38,993 nt of DNA, from assembly GCA_964436335.1 (NCBI GenBank), contig CAYTCD010000005.1:1-38993 (forward strand), given 5' to 3'. The translations under genes were made by a program, and so were the position numbers. This document shows, one piece after another, positions 5,355 through 13,861 of this stretch. The DNA is from Pullibacteroides sp964436335. Lineage in GTDB: Bacteria > Bacteroidota > Bacteroidia > Bacteroidales > P3. The first letter of the stretch is position 1. Every line of letters begins with the position of its first letter. Below the pieces are notes generated by a model that worked only from the letters and a program-made list of their open reading frames with translations, was not told where the DNA came from and ran no database searches.

Positions 5355-7736
5355 ATGGAAGCTAAAAGAAAAAGGCAACCGGCAACGGCGACCGTACGCG
5401 CTACGCGCAAAAAAACGGCTGTCGGTGCCGGTTCCTCTTCCGAGCCGTCTGATTCAAAATCAGGTGATTCTCGGTCGAGGGGAGAGCATGCCAAAGGCCG
5501 CTGTGGCCGCACCGATGAGGTGGTAACGGAAAAAACGGCCAAGGAGTTAGGTTTGCTTCCTGAAGAATATGCCCGCATCAAAAATATTCTGGGGCGTAAC
5601 CCTAATTTCACCGAATTGAGTATCTATTCGGTAATGTGGAGCGAACACGCTTCCTACAAGAATTCCATTAAATGGCTCAAGACCTTGCCCAAAAAAGGTT
5701 CGCAGATGTTGGTGGCTCCCGGAGAGGAGAATGCCGGCATGGTGGATGTGGGTGACGGTTATGCCTGCGTTTTCAAAATAGAATCCCATAACCATCCTTG
5801 TGCCGTTGAACCTTATCAAGGTGCGGCCACAGGTGTGGGCGGTATCAACCGCGATATCTTTACGATGGGAGCCCGTCCTATCGCGCAACTCAATTCACTT
5901 CGTTTCGGTAATCTTGATCTGGATCATACCAAACATTTGTTGAAAGGTGTGGTGAAAGGTATCGGCAATTACGGCAATGCTTTCGGTGTTCCTGTGGTGG
6001 CCGGTGAAGTGGGTTTTGACGATTGCTACAATACCAATCCGTTGGTCAATGCCATGTCGGTGGGCATCATGCATAAGGAGGATTTGATCTCGGCGGTAGC
6101 CAAAGGTAAGGGAAACCCTGTGTTTATTGTAGGTTCCGCCACCGGAAAAGACGGTATCCACGGTGCCACTTTCGCTTCGGCAGACATCACCGAAGACTCT
6201 GCCAACGATATTCCCTCCATTCAAGTGGGTGATCCCTTTCAGGAAAAACTTTTGCTGGAAGCCTCATTGGAACTTTCCAAAACCAAGGCTTTGGTAGGGA
6301 TGCAGGATATGGGCGCGGCCGGCATCATCTGCTCCACTTCCGAAATGAGCGAGAAGGGAAAGAGCGGTATGCGTATCGACCTCGACAAAGTGCCTTTGCG
6401 TCAACAAAACATGGAGGCTTGGGAGATTCTGCTTTCCGAATCGCAGGAACGTATGCTTATCGTGGTCAAGAAAGGATACGAAAAAGAAGTGAAAGCCATT
6501 TTCGATAAATGGGATTTGAGTTGCGAACAGATAGGGGAAGTGATTAACGAAGACCGTCTGCTGTTTTATCGTGGCGGCAAGTTGGTGGCCGATGTGCCGG
6601 CATCTACTTTGGTGTTGGGCGGCGGCGCACCGGTGTATGATAGAAAATATAAGGAACATAAGGCTTTTGCCAAGTGCAATCGTTTTGATATACACACGGT
6701 GAAAGACATCGATTTGGAAGAAGCTGTCGAAGTGACACGGTTTTTGTGCGCCCATGTCAATATCGCTTCCAAGCGTTGGATTTACGAGCAATACGACAGC
6801 ATGGTGGGTACCAAGAACATGGGCACCAACAAACTTTCGGACGCCGGAGTGGTGAACCTTAAGCATACCGACCGTGCTCTTGCCATGACGGTGGATTGCA
6901 ATTCTCGCTATGTTTTTGCCAATCCTTTGGTGGGAACGCAGATTGCAGTGGCCGAAGCGGCCCGCAACATTGTTTGTTCGGGTGGACATCCGTTGGCGAT
7001 AACCAACTGTCTCAACTTTGGTAATCCTTACAATCCCGAAGTGTATTGGCAGTTTGTGGGAGCTATAAAGGGTATGAGTCTGGCTTGTGAAAAATTCGGC
7101 ACACCCGTAACGGGAGGAAACGTAAGTTTCTACAACCAGTATAGTGAGGAAGGCAAAGTGGAAGCCGTTTATCCCACGCCGGTTATAGGCATGATAGGCT
7201 TGCTCGAAAAAAAGCATCACACAGGTATCGGCTTTGAACAGAAGGGGAATTCAATCTATATGCTTGGCAAACCCAAGGAAGATATAAATAGTTCTCAGTA
7301 TCTTTACAGTTACCGTGGTGTGAAATTTTCCCCCGCACCGTCTTTCAATCTAGACGAGGAATACAACTTACAAAGAGTGATACTCGATTTGATTGAGGCG
7401 CGTTTGGTGAACTCGGTACACGATGTTTCAGACGGAGGACTGATGATAAGCCTTCTCGAAAGCGCTATGGTGAACGATCTCGGGTTCAATATCATGGTGG
7501 ACGATTCCTTCCGGTTGGATTCCTATCTCTTTGGTGAAAGCCAGAGCCGTGTCATTGTTTCGATTGATCCGGCGGTGGATGCCGAGTTTGAGGATCTGAT
7601 GATTGAAACCAAGATTCCGATGGTATATTTGGGTGAGGTAACAGAGGGTTACATACGGGTGGATGATCAGGATTTTGGCCATATTAAGGATTACAAGCAT
7701 ATTTACAATACAGCCATTGAAAACAAAGTGGAGTAA
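5355..7736 (+). CDS. purL: Phosphoribosylformylglycinamidine synthase subunit PurL, with basic N-terminal extension
   Basis: PurL makes FGAM from FGAR, ATP and glutamine-derived ammonia in purine synthesis. The conserved core begins at about 5526 with T-E-K-T-A-K-E-L-G-L and is about 736 residues, the length of the small B. subtilis-type PurL that works with PurS and PurQ. Motifs include W-S-E-H-A-S-Y-K-N-S, E-S-H-N-H-P and the G-G-x-P glycine-rich ATP-binding segments. The start is uncertain: in-frame options are TTG 5316, ATG 5355 and GTG 5520. I list the only ATG; GTG 5520 would give a normal-length protein. The extension upstream of 5520 is first K/A/R-rich, like the preceding histone-like protein, and then S/G/R-rich. 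The 3' end overlaps porW. Confidence 0.88.
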   Translation: MEAKRKRQPATATVRATRKKTAVGAGSSSEPSDSKSGDSRSRGEHAKGRCGRTDEVVTEKTAKELGLLPEEYARIKNILGRNPNFTELSIYSVMWSEHASYKNSIKWLKTLPKKGSQMLVAPGEENAGMVDVGDGYACVFKIESHNHPCAVEPYQGAATGVGGINRDIFTMGARPIAQLNSLRFGNLDLDHTKHLLKGVVKGIGNYGNAFGVPVVAGEVGFDDCYNTNPLVNAMSVGIMHKEDLISAVAKGKGNPVFIVGSATGKDGIHGATFASADITEDSANDIPSIQVGDPFQEKLLLEASLELSKTKALVGMQDMGAAGIICSTSEMSEKGKSGMRIDLDKVPLRQQNMEAWEILLSESQERMLIVVKKGYEKEVKAIFDKWDLSCEQIGEVINEDRLLFYRGGKLVADVPASTLVLGGGAPVYDRKYKEHKAFAKCNRFDIHTVKDIDLEEAVEVTRFLCAHVNIASKRWIYEQYDSMVGTKNMGTNKLSDAGVVNLKHTDRALAMTVDCNSRYVFANPLVGTQIAVAEAARNIVCSGGHPLAITNCLNFGNPYNPEVYWQFVGAIKGMSLACEKFGTPVTGGNVSFYNQYSEEGKVEAVYPTPVIGMIGLLEKKHHTGIGFEQKGNSIYMLGKPKEDINSSQYLYSYRGVKFSPAPSFNLDEEYNLQRVILDLIEARLVNSVHDVSDGGLMISLLESAMVNDLGFNIMVDDSFRLDSYLFGESQSRVIVSIDPAVDAEFEDLMIETKIPMVYLGEVTEGYIRVDDQDFGHIKDYKHIYNTAIENKVE

Positions 7737-10377
7737 AAAACCTCGTCGGGGGTTGCATTGGATCGGAATGCTGGGTATAACGGCCTGTCTTGTTTTTACG
7801 GCAGGCTGTTCTACCAAGCATAACACTTTTTTTAGCCGTAACTATCATAATCTTACGGCTTATTATAACATTTACTGGAACGGAACGCAATCGTTGGAAA
7901 ACGCTGACCTTGTATTGGAAGACCGTTCGGTAGATAATTATTTTACGGTGTTGCCCGTTTTCAAATACGGCAATCCCGGAGATACTTCACTTATTTCAAT
8001 GCAGACGGCGCGTATGATAGAAAAGGCGCTCAAGGCTATCAAGAAACATTCTATTTCGATACGGGGCAAGGAGTATGTCAAGACTATCGACAATGCGTAT
8101 CTGTTGCTTGGAAAGGGCTTTTTCTATCAACAGAATTATTCCAAGGCGCGTTCGGTGTTCAATTTTGTTTTGTCCGAATTTGCACAGAATCCGGAACGTT
8201 ACGAAGCCATGCTTTGGATTGCACGTACCTACATACGCGAAAGGGATTTCGGCATGGCGGCTTCTTTTATAAGTCAGGTGGAAGCCCAAAACCAGAGCAG
8301 TCTGATGAAAGAAACCTACCGCGACCTACCTTTGGTACAGGCGGAGTTTTGTCTGCAACAGGAAAAATATGCCGAAGCGATTCCTTATCTGCAACAGGGA
8401 ATGCAACTTTCCAAAGACCGCGACATGAGGGCCCGCCTTAACTTTATCTTGGGACAGATTGCCCAGATAGACGGTGATAATATGCGGGCATACCATTATT
8501 ACAAAACCTGTCTTAAATTGAATCCTCCGTTGGATCTGGTGTTCAACGCACGGCTCAACATCGCCCTTTGTTATGATGGCAGTAACCTCAGTGCAAAAGA
8601 TATCATGAAGGGTTTGCAACGCATGTTGAAGGACCCTAAGAATCAGGATTATTTTGGCCGTATCTATTATGTGATGGGAGAAATGGCTTTTAGGCAGGAC
8701 AGAGAAGAGGATGCGGTGAAATATCTTGATCTGTCGATAGAAGCCAGTGAAGGAGACCCGGGGCGTATGTTGCTGGCGGCCAAACGTCTGTCGGATTATT
8801 TTTATGAGCGCAAGCAATACATCCAGTCGCAGAAATATTATGCCGCCGCGGCCGAAGTGGTGATAGACGAAGACCCCGACTATTACACGATTGTGAGCCG
8901 GGCGAAGAACCTTACCGAACTTACCGGTTATTACCAGCAGTTGCTGTCTTCCGATACCTTACGGCAGATAGGCAAAATGAACAAGAAAGAACAGCGAAAG
9001 TATGCCGAACGAAAGGCCAAGGAATACCAAAAACGACAGGAGGCTGCCCGTGCGGAAAAGCAGGGTGGGCAAAGTGGTGGTGTGAGCCCGGCGCGTTCTA
9101 ATTGGTATTTTTACAACGAACAGACAAGAAACGCGGGTTTGGCCGAATTTAACCGCAAGTGGGGCAGAAGGACACTCGAAGACCTGTGGTTCCTTTCCTC
9201 CAAGCCTAAGGCGGCTGTGTTGAGACCGCCTTCCGAAGACGAAGAAGACGATCAGGAAAAAAAGGAAGTTCCGAAAATGCTTACACAGGCAGATCCCGAG
9301 TATTATCTTAGGCAGTTGCCTAAAGAGGAAGAGGATTACAGACGTTTGGATTCCGTTATCGAACCGGCTTTGGATTATGTAGGCATGATTTACAGCGATC
9401 GGATGAGTGCAAACGAAGTAGGTGAAAAGTATCTGGTGCGTTTGGTGAGCGAGTACCCGCAATCGCGTTTTGTTCCTTCGGCCTGCGAGATTCTCTGTAA
9501 GATATATTATCAGGCGGGCGATATGGTGAAATATCAGAAATACGCCAAAATCCTCGCTAACCGTTACCCTGACAGCGAACAAAATGAAAGGGTCAATAAT
9601 CCCAACTACTACAAAGACTTGGAGGCGAATGCAAAACGGGTGGAAAAACTCTATACGGAAGCTTACGACCGGTTTACCCGCAACGATTTTAAAGGAGTAT
9701 TGAAGACTGTTTCAGATGTGGAACGGGATTATCCGATAAACACTTATCGGGAGCAGTTTCTTTTTCTCAAGGTGTTTGCCACGGCACATGTATCGGGTTA
9801 TAAGGCTATGTTGCCGCCGGCTGAAATTTTTACGGCCTCTTATCCCGAAAGTGCGCTTTATCCGAGAGTGCAGGCCGCTATCGAACGCGCCCGGGCAGAT
9901 TTGGAGAAAAACATTCTTTTTCCCGATTCGGATCCGCTTGTGGCCGTTCCAACGCCTGTGGTAACAGAAAAGAAGGCGGAGAAATCCGCCGATACGGTAA
10001 AGGCGGTAAAGGCCGAGTATGTAAAGGCTGAACCCAACACCAAGCATTCGGCAGTCTTTATCTGTCTTGCGAAAGAACGCGAACCGGGCGTGATGAAATT
10101 GCGGTTGCAGGGTTTTAACGATAAATTCTATGATCAACAGGGTTTGCAGGTGGATATTCTCCCGCAAAAAGAAGAATACCTCTGCGTTGTTTCGGAATTC
10201 GAGTCGGCGCGCAGTGCCCGAAATTATCTAAAGGCGATTTGGGGACACGATTATGTTTTGGGAACGGTTGAACAGAAGCACAGATTTGTCATCAGTAGTG
10301 AAAATCTTAAAATGCTTCGTGAAACGGGCGATTATAAGACATACGAAACCTTTTACAAGGCCAACTACACCGAATAG
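7717..10377 (+). CDS. porW: PorW/SprE-like TPR lipoprotein of the type IX secretion system
   Basis: The protein is an outer-membrane-associated lipoprotein with many TPR-like helical repeats. The mature start C-S-T-K-H-N-T-F-F-S-R-N-Y-H-N-L-T-A-Y-Y-N-x-Y-W-N-G matches SprE of Flavobacterium and PorW of Porphyromonas, which are needed for type IX secretion. TPR units are visible around K-A-R-S-V-F-N-F-V-L-S and Y-A-E-A-I-P-Y-L-Q-Q. A low-complexity charged stretch lies in the middle (about residues 420-530), and a C-terminal domain (A-V-F-I-C-L-A-K...F-Y-K-A-N-Y) is typical of the family. I chose TTG 7717 because it gives a basic n-region, a hydrophobic core and a lipobox T-A-G-C; ATG 7663 would bury the signal in a 35-residue leader and ATG 7768 would lack the basic residues. 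It overlaps purL by 20 bases. Confidence 0.8.
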   Translation: MKTKWSKKPRRGLHWIGMLGITACLVFTAGCSTKHNTFFSRNYHNLTAYYNIYWNGTQSLENADLVLEDRSVDNYFTVLPVFKYGNPGDTSLISMQTARMIEKALKAIKKHSISIRGKEYVKTIDNAYLLLGKGFFYQQNYSKARSVFNFVLSEFAQNPERYEAMLWIARTYIRERDFGMAASFISQVEAQNQSSLMKETYRDLPLVQAEFCLQQEKYAEAIPYLQQGMQLSKDRDMRARLNFILGQIAQIDGDNMRAYHYYKTCLKLNPPLDLVFNARLNIALCYDGSNLSAKDIMKGLQRMLKDPKNQDYFGRIYYVMGEMAFRQDREEDAVKYLDLSIEASEGDPGRMLLAAKRLSDYFYERKQYIQSQKYYAAAAEVVIDEDPDYYTIVSRAKNLTELTGYYQQLLSSDTLRQIGKMNKKEQRKYAERKAKEYQKRQEAARAEKQGGQSGGVSPARSNWYFYNEQTRNAGLAEFNRKWGRRTLEDLWFLSSKPKAAVLRPPSEDEEDDQEKKEVPKMLTQADPEYYLRQLPKEEEDYRRLDSVIEPALDYVGMIYSDRMSANEVGEKYLVRLVSEYPQSRFVPSACEILCKIYYQAGDMVKYQKYAKILANRYPDSEQNERVNNPNYYKDLEANAKRVEKLYTEAYDRFTRNDFKGVLKTVSDVERDYPINTYREQFLFLKVFATAHVSGYKAMLPPAEIFTASYPESALYPRVQAAIERARADLEKNILFPDSDPLVAVPTPVVTEKKAEKSADTVKAVKAEYVKAEPNTKHSAVFICLAKEREPGVMKLRLQGFNDKFYDQQGLQVDILPQKEEYLCVVSEFESARSARNYLKAIWGHDYVLGTVEQKHRFVISSENLKMLRETGDYKTYETFYKANYTE

Positions 10378-10385
10378 GCGGTATC

Positions 10386-13211
10386 ATGGAAAAAAAACTG
10401 TTTTTACTGGATGCGATGGCCTTGATATACAGGGCGTATTTTGCCTTGAATAAGAATCCCCGCATCACTTCCACCGGCATCAACACATCGGCTTTCTTAG
10501 GCTTTGCCAATACCTTATTGGAATTGCTCCGTAAGGAAAAACCCTCCCATATCGGAGTGGCTTTCGATACGATGGCCCCTACGGCCCGTCATCTGGAATA
10601 TACCGAATACAAGGCCAACCGGGAAAAGATGCCCGAAGACATGGCGGTATGTATCCCGTATATAAAGCGGCTTCTGCAAGGTATGAATATCCCGGTTCTG
10701 TATGCCGAAGGATACGAGGCCGATGATGTGATCGGCACTTTGAGCCATAAGGCCGCCTTGGAGGGCTATACGGTGTATATGGTAACGCCGGACAAGGATT
10801 TCGGGCAGTTGGTGAATCCGCAGGTATTTATCTATAAGCCCGCCCGTATGGGGAATGGCATCGAGATTATGGGAGAAAAGGAAGTGTGTGAGAAATTCGG
10901 TATTTCATCACCCTTGCAGGTTATCGATATGCTGGGGCTTTGGGGGGATGCTTCCGACAATATTCCCGGTATTCCCGGTGTGGGAGAGGTAACAGCGCGT
11001 AAACTTTTATCGCAGTTCGGTTCGGTGGAAAATCTGATAGAGAATGCCGACCGTATCGACAACGAGAAGCTACGGGAAAAAGTAAAGCAATATGCTCCGC
11101 AGGCGTTGGAATCGAAAATGCTGGCTACCATTATGCTCGATGCGCCCGTGGCTTTTGAACCCGATGCGCTCAAGGTGTCTGCACCTGATGTGGCGGCGGT
11201 GTCGGCCCTATTCGATGAACTGGAGATGCGTAGCTTAGCCACCCGTTTCCTTTCTTTCTATCGGGAGGAGAAAACGCTTTTCGTTGAATCTCAACCGCTT
11301 GTATCTGTTTCTTCTGGAAAGAAAAAAGGGGTGCAGGATACAACACTCGATATGTTTGCACCGCAGAACATGCCCGAACAAAAGCCTTTTTGCGTATCGG
11401 AAGAGCCTGTCGGATGGGTTTGCTGGCAAGATGCGGTGGCCTTGAAGGAAGGATTGCGGCGGTTGGCGGCGGAAAAAACCGAGACGGGCTTTTTTCTGTT
11501 GGCGGGAAAGGCATCTTCCATTCGCTATGCGCCGATAGCCTGTATGGCTTTTTGTCAAGATGCATCGGATAAGGCGAAACCCGATTTGTTTTATTATGTT
11601 CCTGCATGTTACCGGCAGGCTGGAAATAGTGTGTTCGCTCTTGATGACAACGAAAAAGATGCGCTTTCGGTGTTTTTCAACGAAATTCCTTCCGGATTGT
11701 TGGTTTGCCACGATTTAAAAAATCAATGGCATCTGCTTTGTAATCAGGGTATTGAAATAGACTTTCCGGTGTTTGACACCCTATTGGCCCATTATCTGAT
11801 TGACCCCGAGTCGGGACATGATTTGATGCGGCTCACGCGGAATTATTTACCGTATGCTTTTTTTGAGACTCCCGCTCCGGAACGGGAACCGGACAGCGAT
11901 GCCATTCGTTTTAGTCTTCAAAACGCCAGAATAGCGCTGTTGTTGCGCAAAAAATTCACGCCCATGTTGGCCGAAACCGGTGCGGTCAAGTTGTTTGAAG
12001 AGGTGGAAATTCCGCTTGCCCGTGTGTTGGGTCGGATGGAACGGGTAGGCGTGAAGATAGACAGGGAAAGGTTGGAGCAGTACGGTATTGAATTGCAGCA
12101 ACAGATAAGCCGTATCGAAGAGGAAATACACACTTTGGCCGGTAGAGTTTTCAATATCGCGTCTCCCAAGCAATTGGGAGAGGTGCTTTTCGAAAGACTC
12201 CGAATCGCCGAAAAACCAAAACATACCAAAACCAAACAATTCAGCACCGCCGAAGACGTGTTGCAGAAACTGGTACATAAACACCCGATTGTGGAAAAGG
12301 TGTTGCTTTACCGTAGCCTCACCAAACTCAAATCTACGTATGTGGATGCTTTACCTTTGCTGATAGATGCCCAAACGGGACGTATCCATACCACCTACAA
12401 TCAGGCGGTTACCGCTACCGGACGCTTGAGTTCACAGAACCCCAATTTGCAGAATATTCCCATACGGAGTGAGTTGGGCAAGGAAATAAGACGTTGTTTT
12501 GTACCTGAAGATGACGGTAATAGATTGCTTTCGGCCGATTATTCGCAGATAGAACTCCGTATCATTGCCCAGTTGAGTGGAGATAGAACGATGTTGCAGG
12601 ATTTTGGCCGCCATAAAGACGTGCATACGGCCACCGCCGCCAATGTATTCAATGTACCGCCTCAGACGGTGAGCGATACGATGCGGCGACAGGCAAAAAC
12701 AGTCAACTTCGGCATCATTTACGGTATTTCGGCCTTCGGTCTTGCCGATCGTTTGCAAATACCCCGTAAGGAAGCGGCTTCTTTGATAGAAAAATATTTT
12801 GAGAACTATTCCGACTTGAAATCCTACATGGAGAAAACCGTGGAGGATGCCAAAAAGAATGGTTACGTGGAAACACTTCTGCATCGTCGCCGTTATTTGA
12901 AAGACATCAATTCGGCCAACGCCGTGGTTCGCGCCTATGCCGAACGCAATGCGGTAAACGCACCCGTGCAGGGTTCCAGTGCCGACATGATAAAACTGGC
13001 CATGATTGCCATCGATCGCCGGATGCGGAACGAGAAACTGTCGGCCCGCATGATTTTGCAGGTACACGATGAATTGGTATTCGATGTACCGGCGCATGAG
13101 GTGGAATACCTTTCGGCCTTGGTATCGGAAGAAATGAAGAACGCGCTTCCCATGCAGGTGCCTATCGAAGTGGAAGTGAATGCGGCCGCCAATTGGCTGG
13201 ACGCACATTGA
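10386..13211 (+). CDS. polA: DNA polymerase I with decayed proofreading domain
   Basis: The 941-residue enzyme fills gaps and removes RNA primers in replication and repair. The 5' nuclease domain (about 1-300) is intact: L-D-A-M-A-L-I-Y-R-A, T-P-D-K-D-F and G-D-A-S-D-N-I-P-G-I-P-G-V-G. The polymerase domain has motif A (D-Y-S-Q-I-E-L-R, Asp718), motif B (R-R-Q-A-K-T-V-N-F-G-I-I-Y-G from residue 767) and motif C (V-H-D-E-L, Asp895). The middle domain (about 320-540) keeps the fold, but the exonuclease motifs are lost: no D-x-E at Exo I (K-T-E-T-G-F-F), C-H-D-L-K-N-Q-W where Exo II expects N-x-K-Y-D, and F-S-L-Q-N-A-R where Exo III expects Y-x-x-x-D. It probably lacks 3'-5' proofreading. The ATG lies eight bases after porW. 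Confidence 0.95.
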   Translation: MEKKLFLLDAMALIYRAYFALNKNPRITSTGINTSAFLGFANTLLELLRKEKPSHIGVAFDTMAPTARHLEYTEYKANREKMPEDMAVCIPYIKRLLQGMNIPVLYAEGYEADDVIGTLSHKAALEGYTVYMVTPDKDFGQLVNPQVFIYKPARMGNGIEIMGEKEVCEKFGISSPLQVIDMLGLWGDASDNIPGIPGVGEVTARKLLSQFGSVENLIENADRIDNEKLREKVKQYAPQALESKMLATIMLDAPVAFEPDALKVSAPDVAAVSALFDELEMRSLATRFLSFYREEKTLFVESQPLVSVSSGKKKGVQDTTLDMFAPQNMPEQKPFCVSEEPVGWVCWQDAVALKEGLRRLAAEKTETGFFLLAGKASSIRYAPIACMAFCQDASDKAKPDLFYYVPACYRQAGNSVFALDDNEKDALSVFFNEIPSGLLVCHDLKNQWHLLCNQGIEIDFPVFDTLLAHYLIDPESGHDLMRLTRNYLPYAFFETPAPEREPDSDAIRFSLQNARIALLLRKKFTPMLAETGAVKLFEEVEIPLARVLGRMERVGVKIDRERLEQYGIELQQQISRIEEEIHTLAGRVFNIASPKQLGEVLFERLRIAEKPKHTKTKQFSTAEDVLQKLVHKHPIVEKVLLYRSLTKLKSTYVDALPLLIDAQTGRIHTTYNQAVTATGRLSSQNPNLQNIPIRSELGKEIRRCFVPEDDGNRLLSADYSQIELRIIAQLSGDRTMLQDFGRHKDVHTATAANVFNVPPQTVSDTMRRQAKTVNFGIIYGISAFGLADRLQIPRKEAASLIEKYFENYSDLKSYMEKTVEDAKKNGYVETLLHRRRYLKDINSANAVVRAYAERNAVNAPVQGSSADMIKLAMIAIDRRMRNEKLSARMILQVHDELVFDVPAHEVEYLSALVSEEMKNALPMQVPIEVEVNAAANWLDAH

Positions 13212-13231
13212 AAACCTAAAAGAAATAAGCC

Positions 13232-13861
13232 ATGAGTTTTTTTTCCTACATGAAAACCGGTCGTTTTTGGCGTCAGATTTTTTGGATGCTGCTTATCATT
13301 GCATTCCTGATAGGGGCGGTATTGTTGTCGTTGCGTTTCTTTACCCGCCATGGCGAAGACATCAGGGTGGCCGACATCAGGGGAATGCAGATCGAAAACC
13401 TCCGGGCTTACGAGGAGGAATTCGGCTTTAAGTTTGTAGTGCGCGATTCGATTTATGATCCCGAAAGACAGCCGGGCGAAATCATTGCACAGTCGCCACA
13501 ACCCGGTTCCACGGTAAAGAAGAACCGTACTTTCTATATTGTGGTGGCCGCACGTATGCCTTCCTCTGTACAGATGCCCGATTTAAAGGATTTGTCGTTG
13601 CGTCAGGCAGAGGCTTTGTTGGAGACCTACGGTCTGAGAGTAGGAGCGAAAATCACCGTTCCTTCCATTGTAAAAGGGGCGGTTATCGGCCAGCTTTATC
13701 AGGGCGAGGAAATAGAACCGGGCAGTCTGGTAAGGCGGGGGTCGTATATCACCCTGCAAATCGGCGATGGCAAGGCCTCCTTACCTGTTCAGCAAGATAC
13801 AACGGAGGAGGAAGAATTTTTGGATGAAGATATAGAATATCCGGAAGATGAAACGGACTGA
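13232..13861 (+). CDS. Membrane-anchored PASTA-domain protein
   Basis: The 209-residue protein has a short cytoplasmic start, one transmembrane helix (about residues 16-37: W-M-L-L-I-I-A-F-L-I-G-A-V-L-L) and an extracytoplasmic part with PASTA-like domains, suggested by G-E-I-I-A-Q-S-P-Q-P-G-S-T-V and by M-P-D-L-K-D-L-S-L-R-Q-A-E-A-L-L. The tail is very acidic (E-E-E-E-F-L-D-E-D). PASTA domains bind peptidoglycan fragments or beta-lactam-like ligands in other proteins; no kinase or transpeptidase domain is attached here. In Bacteroidales a PASTA gene just before rluD is a common arrangement. It overlaps rluD by 14 bases and follows polA by 20 bases. Confidence 0.88.
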   Translation: MSFFSYMKTGRFWRQIFWMLLIIAFLIGAVLLSLRFFTRHGEDIRVADIRGMQIENLRAYEEEFGFKFVVRDSIYDPERQPGEIIAQSPQPGSTVKKNRTFYIVVAARMPSSVQMPDLKDLSLRQAEALLETYGLRVGAKITVPSIVKGAVIGQLYQGEEIEPGSLVRRGSYITLQIGDGKASLPVQQDTTEEEEFLDEDIEYPEDETD

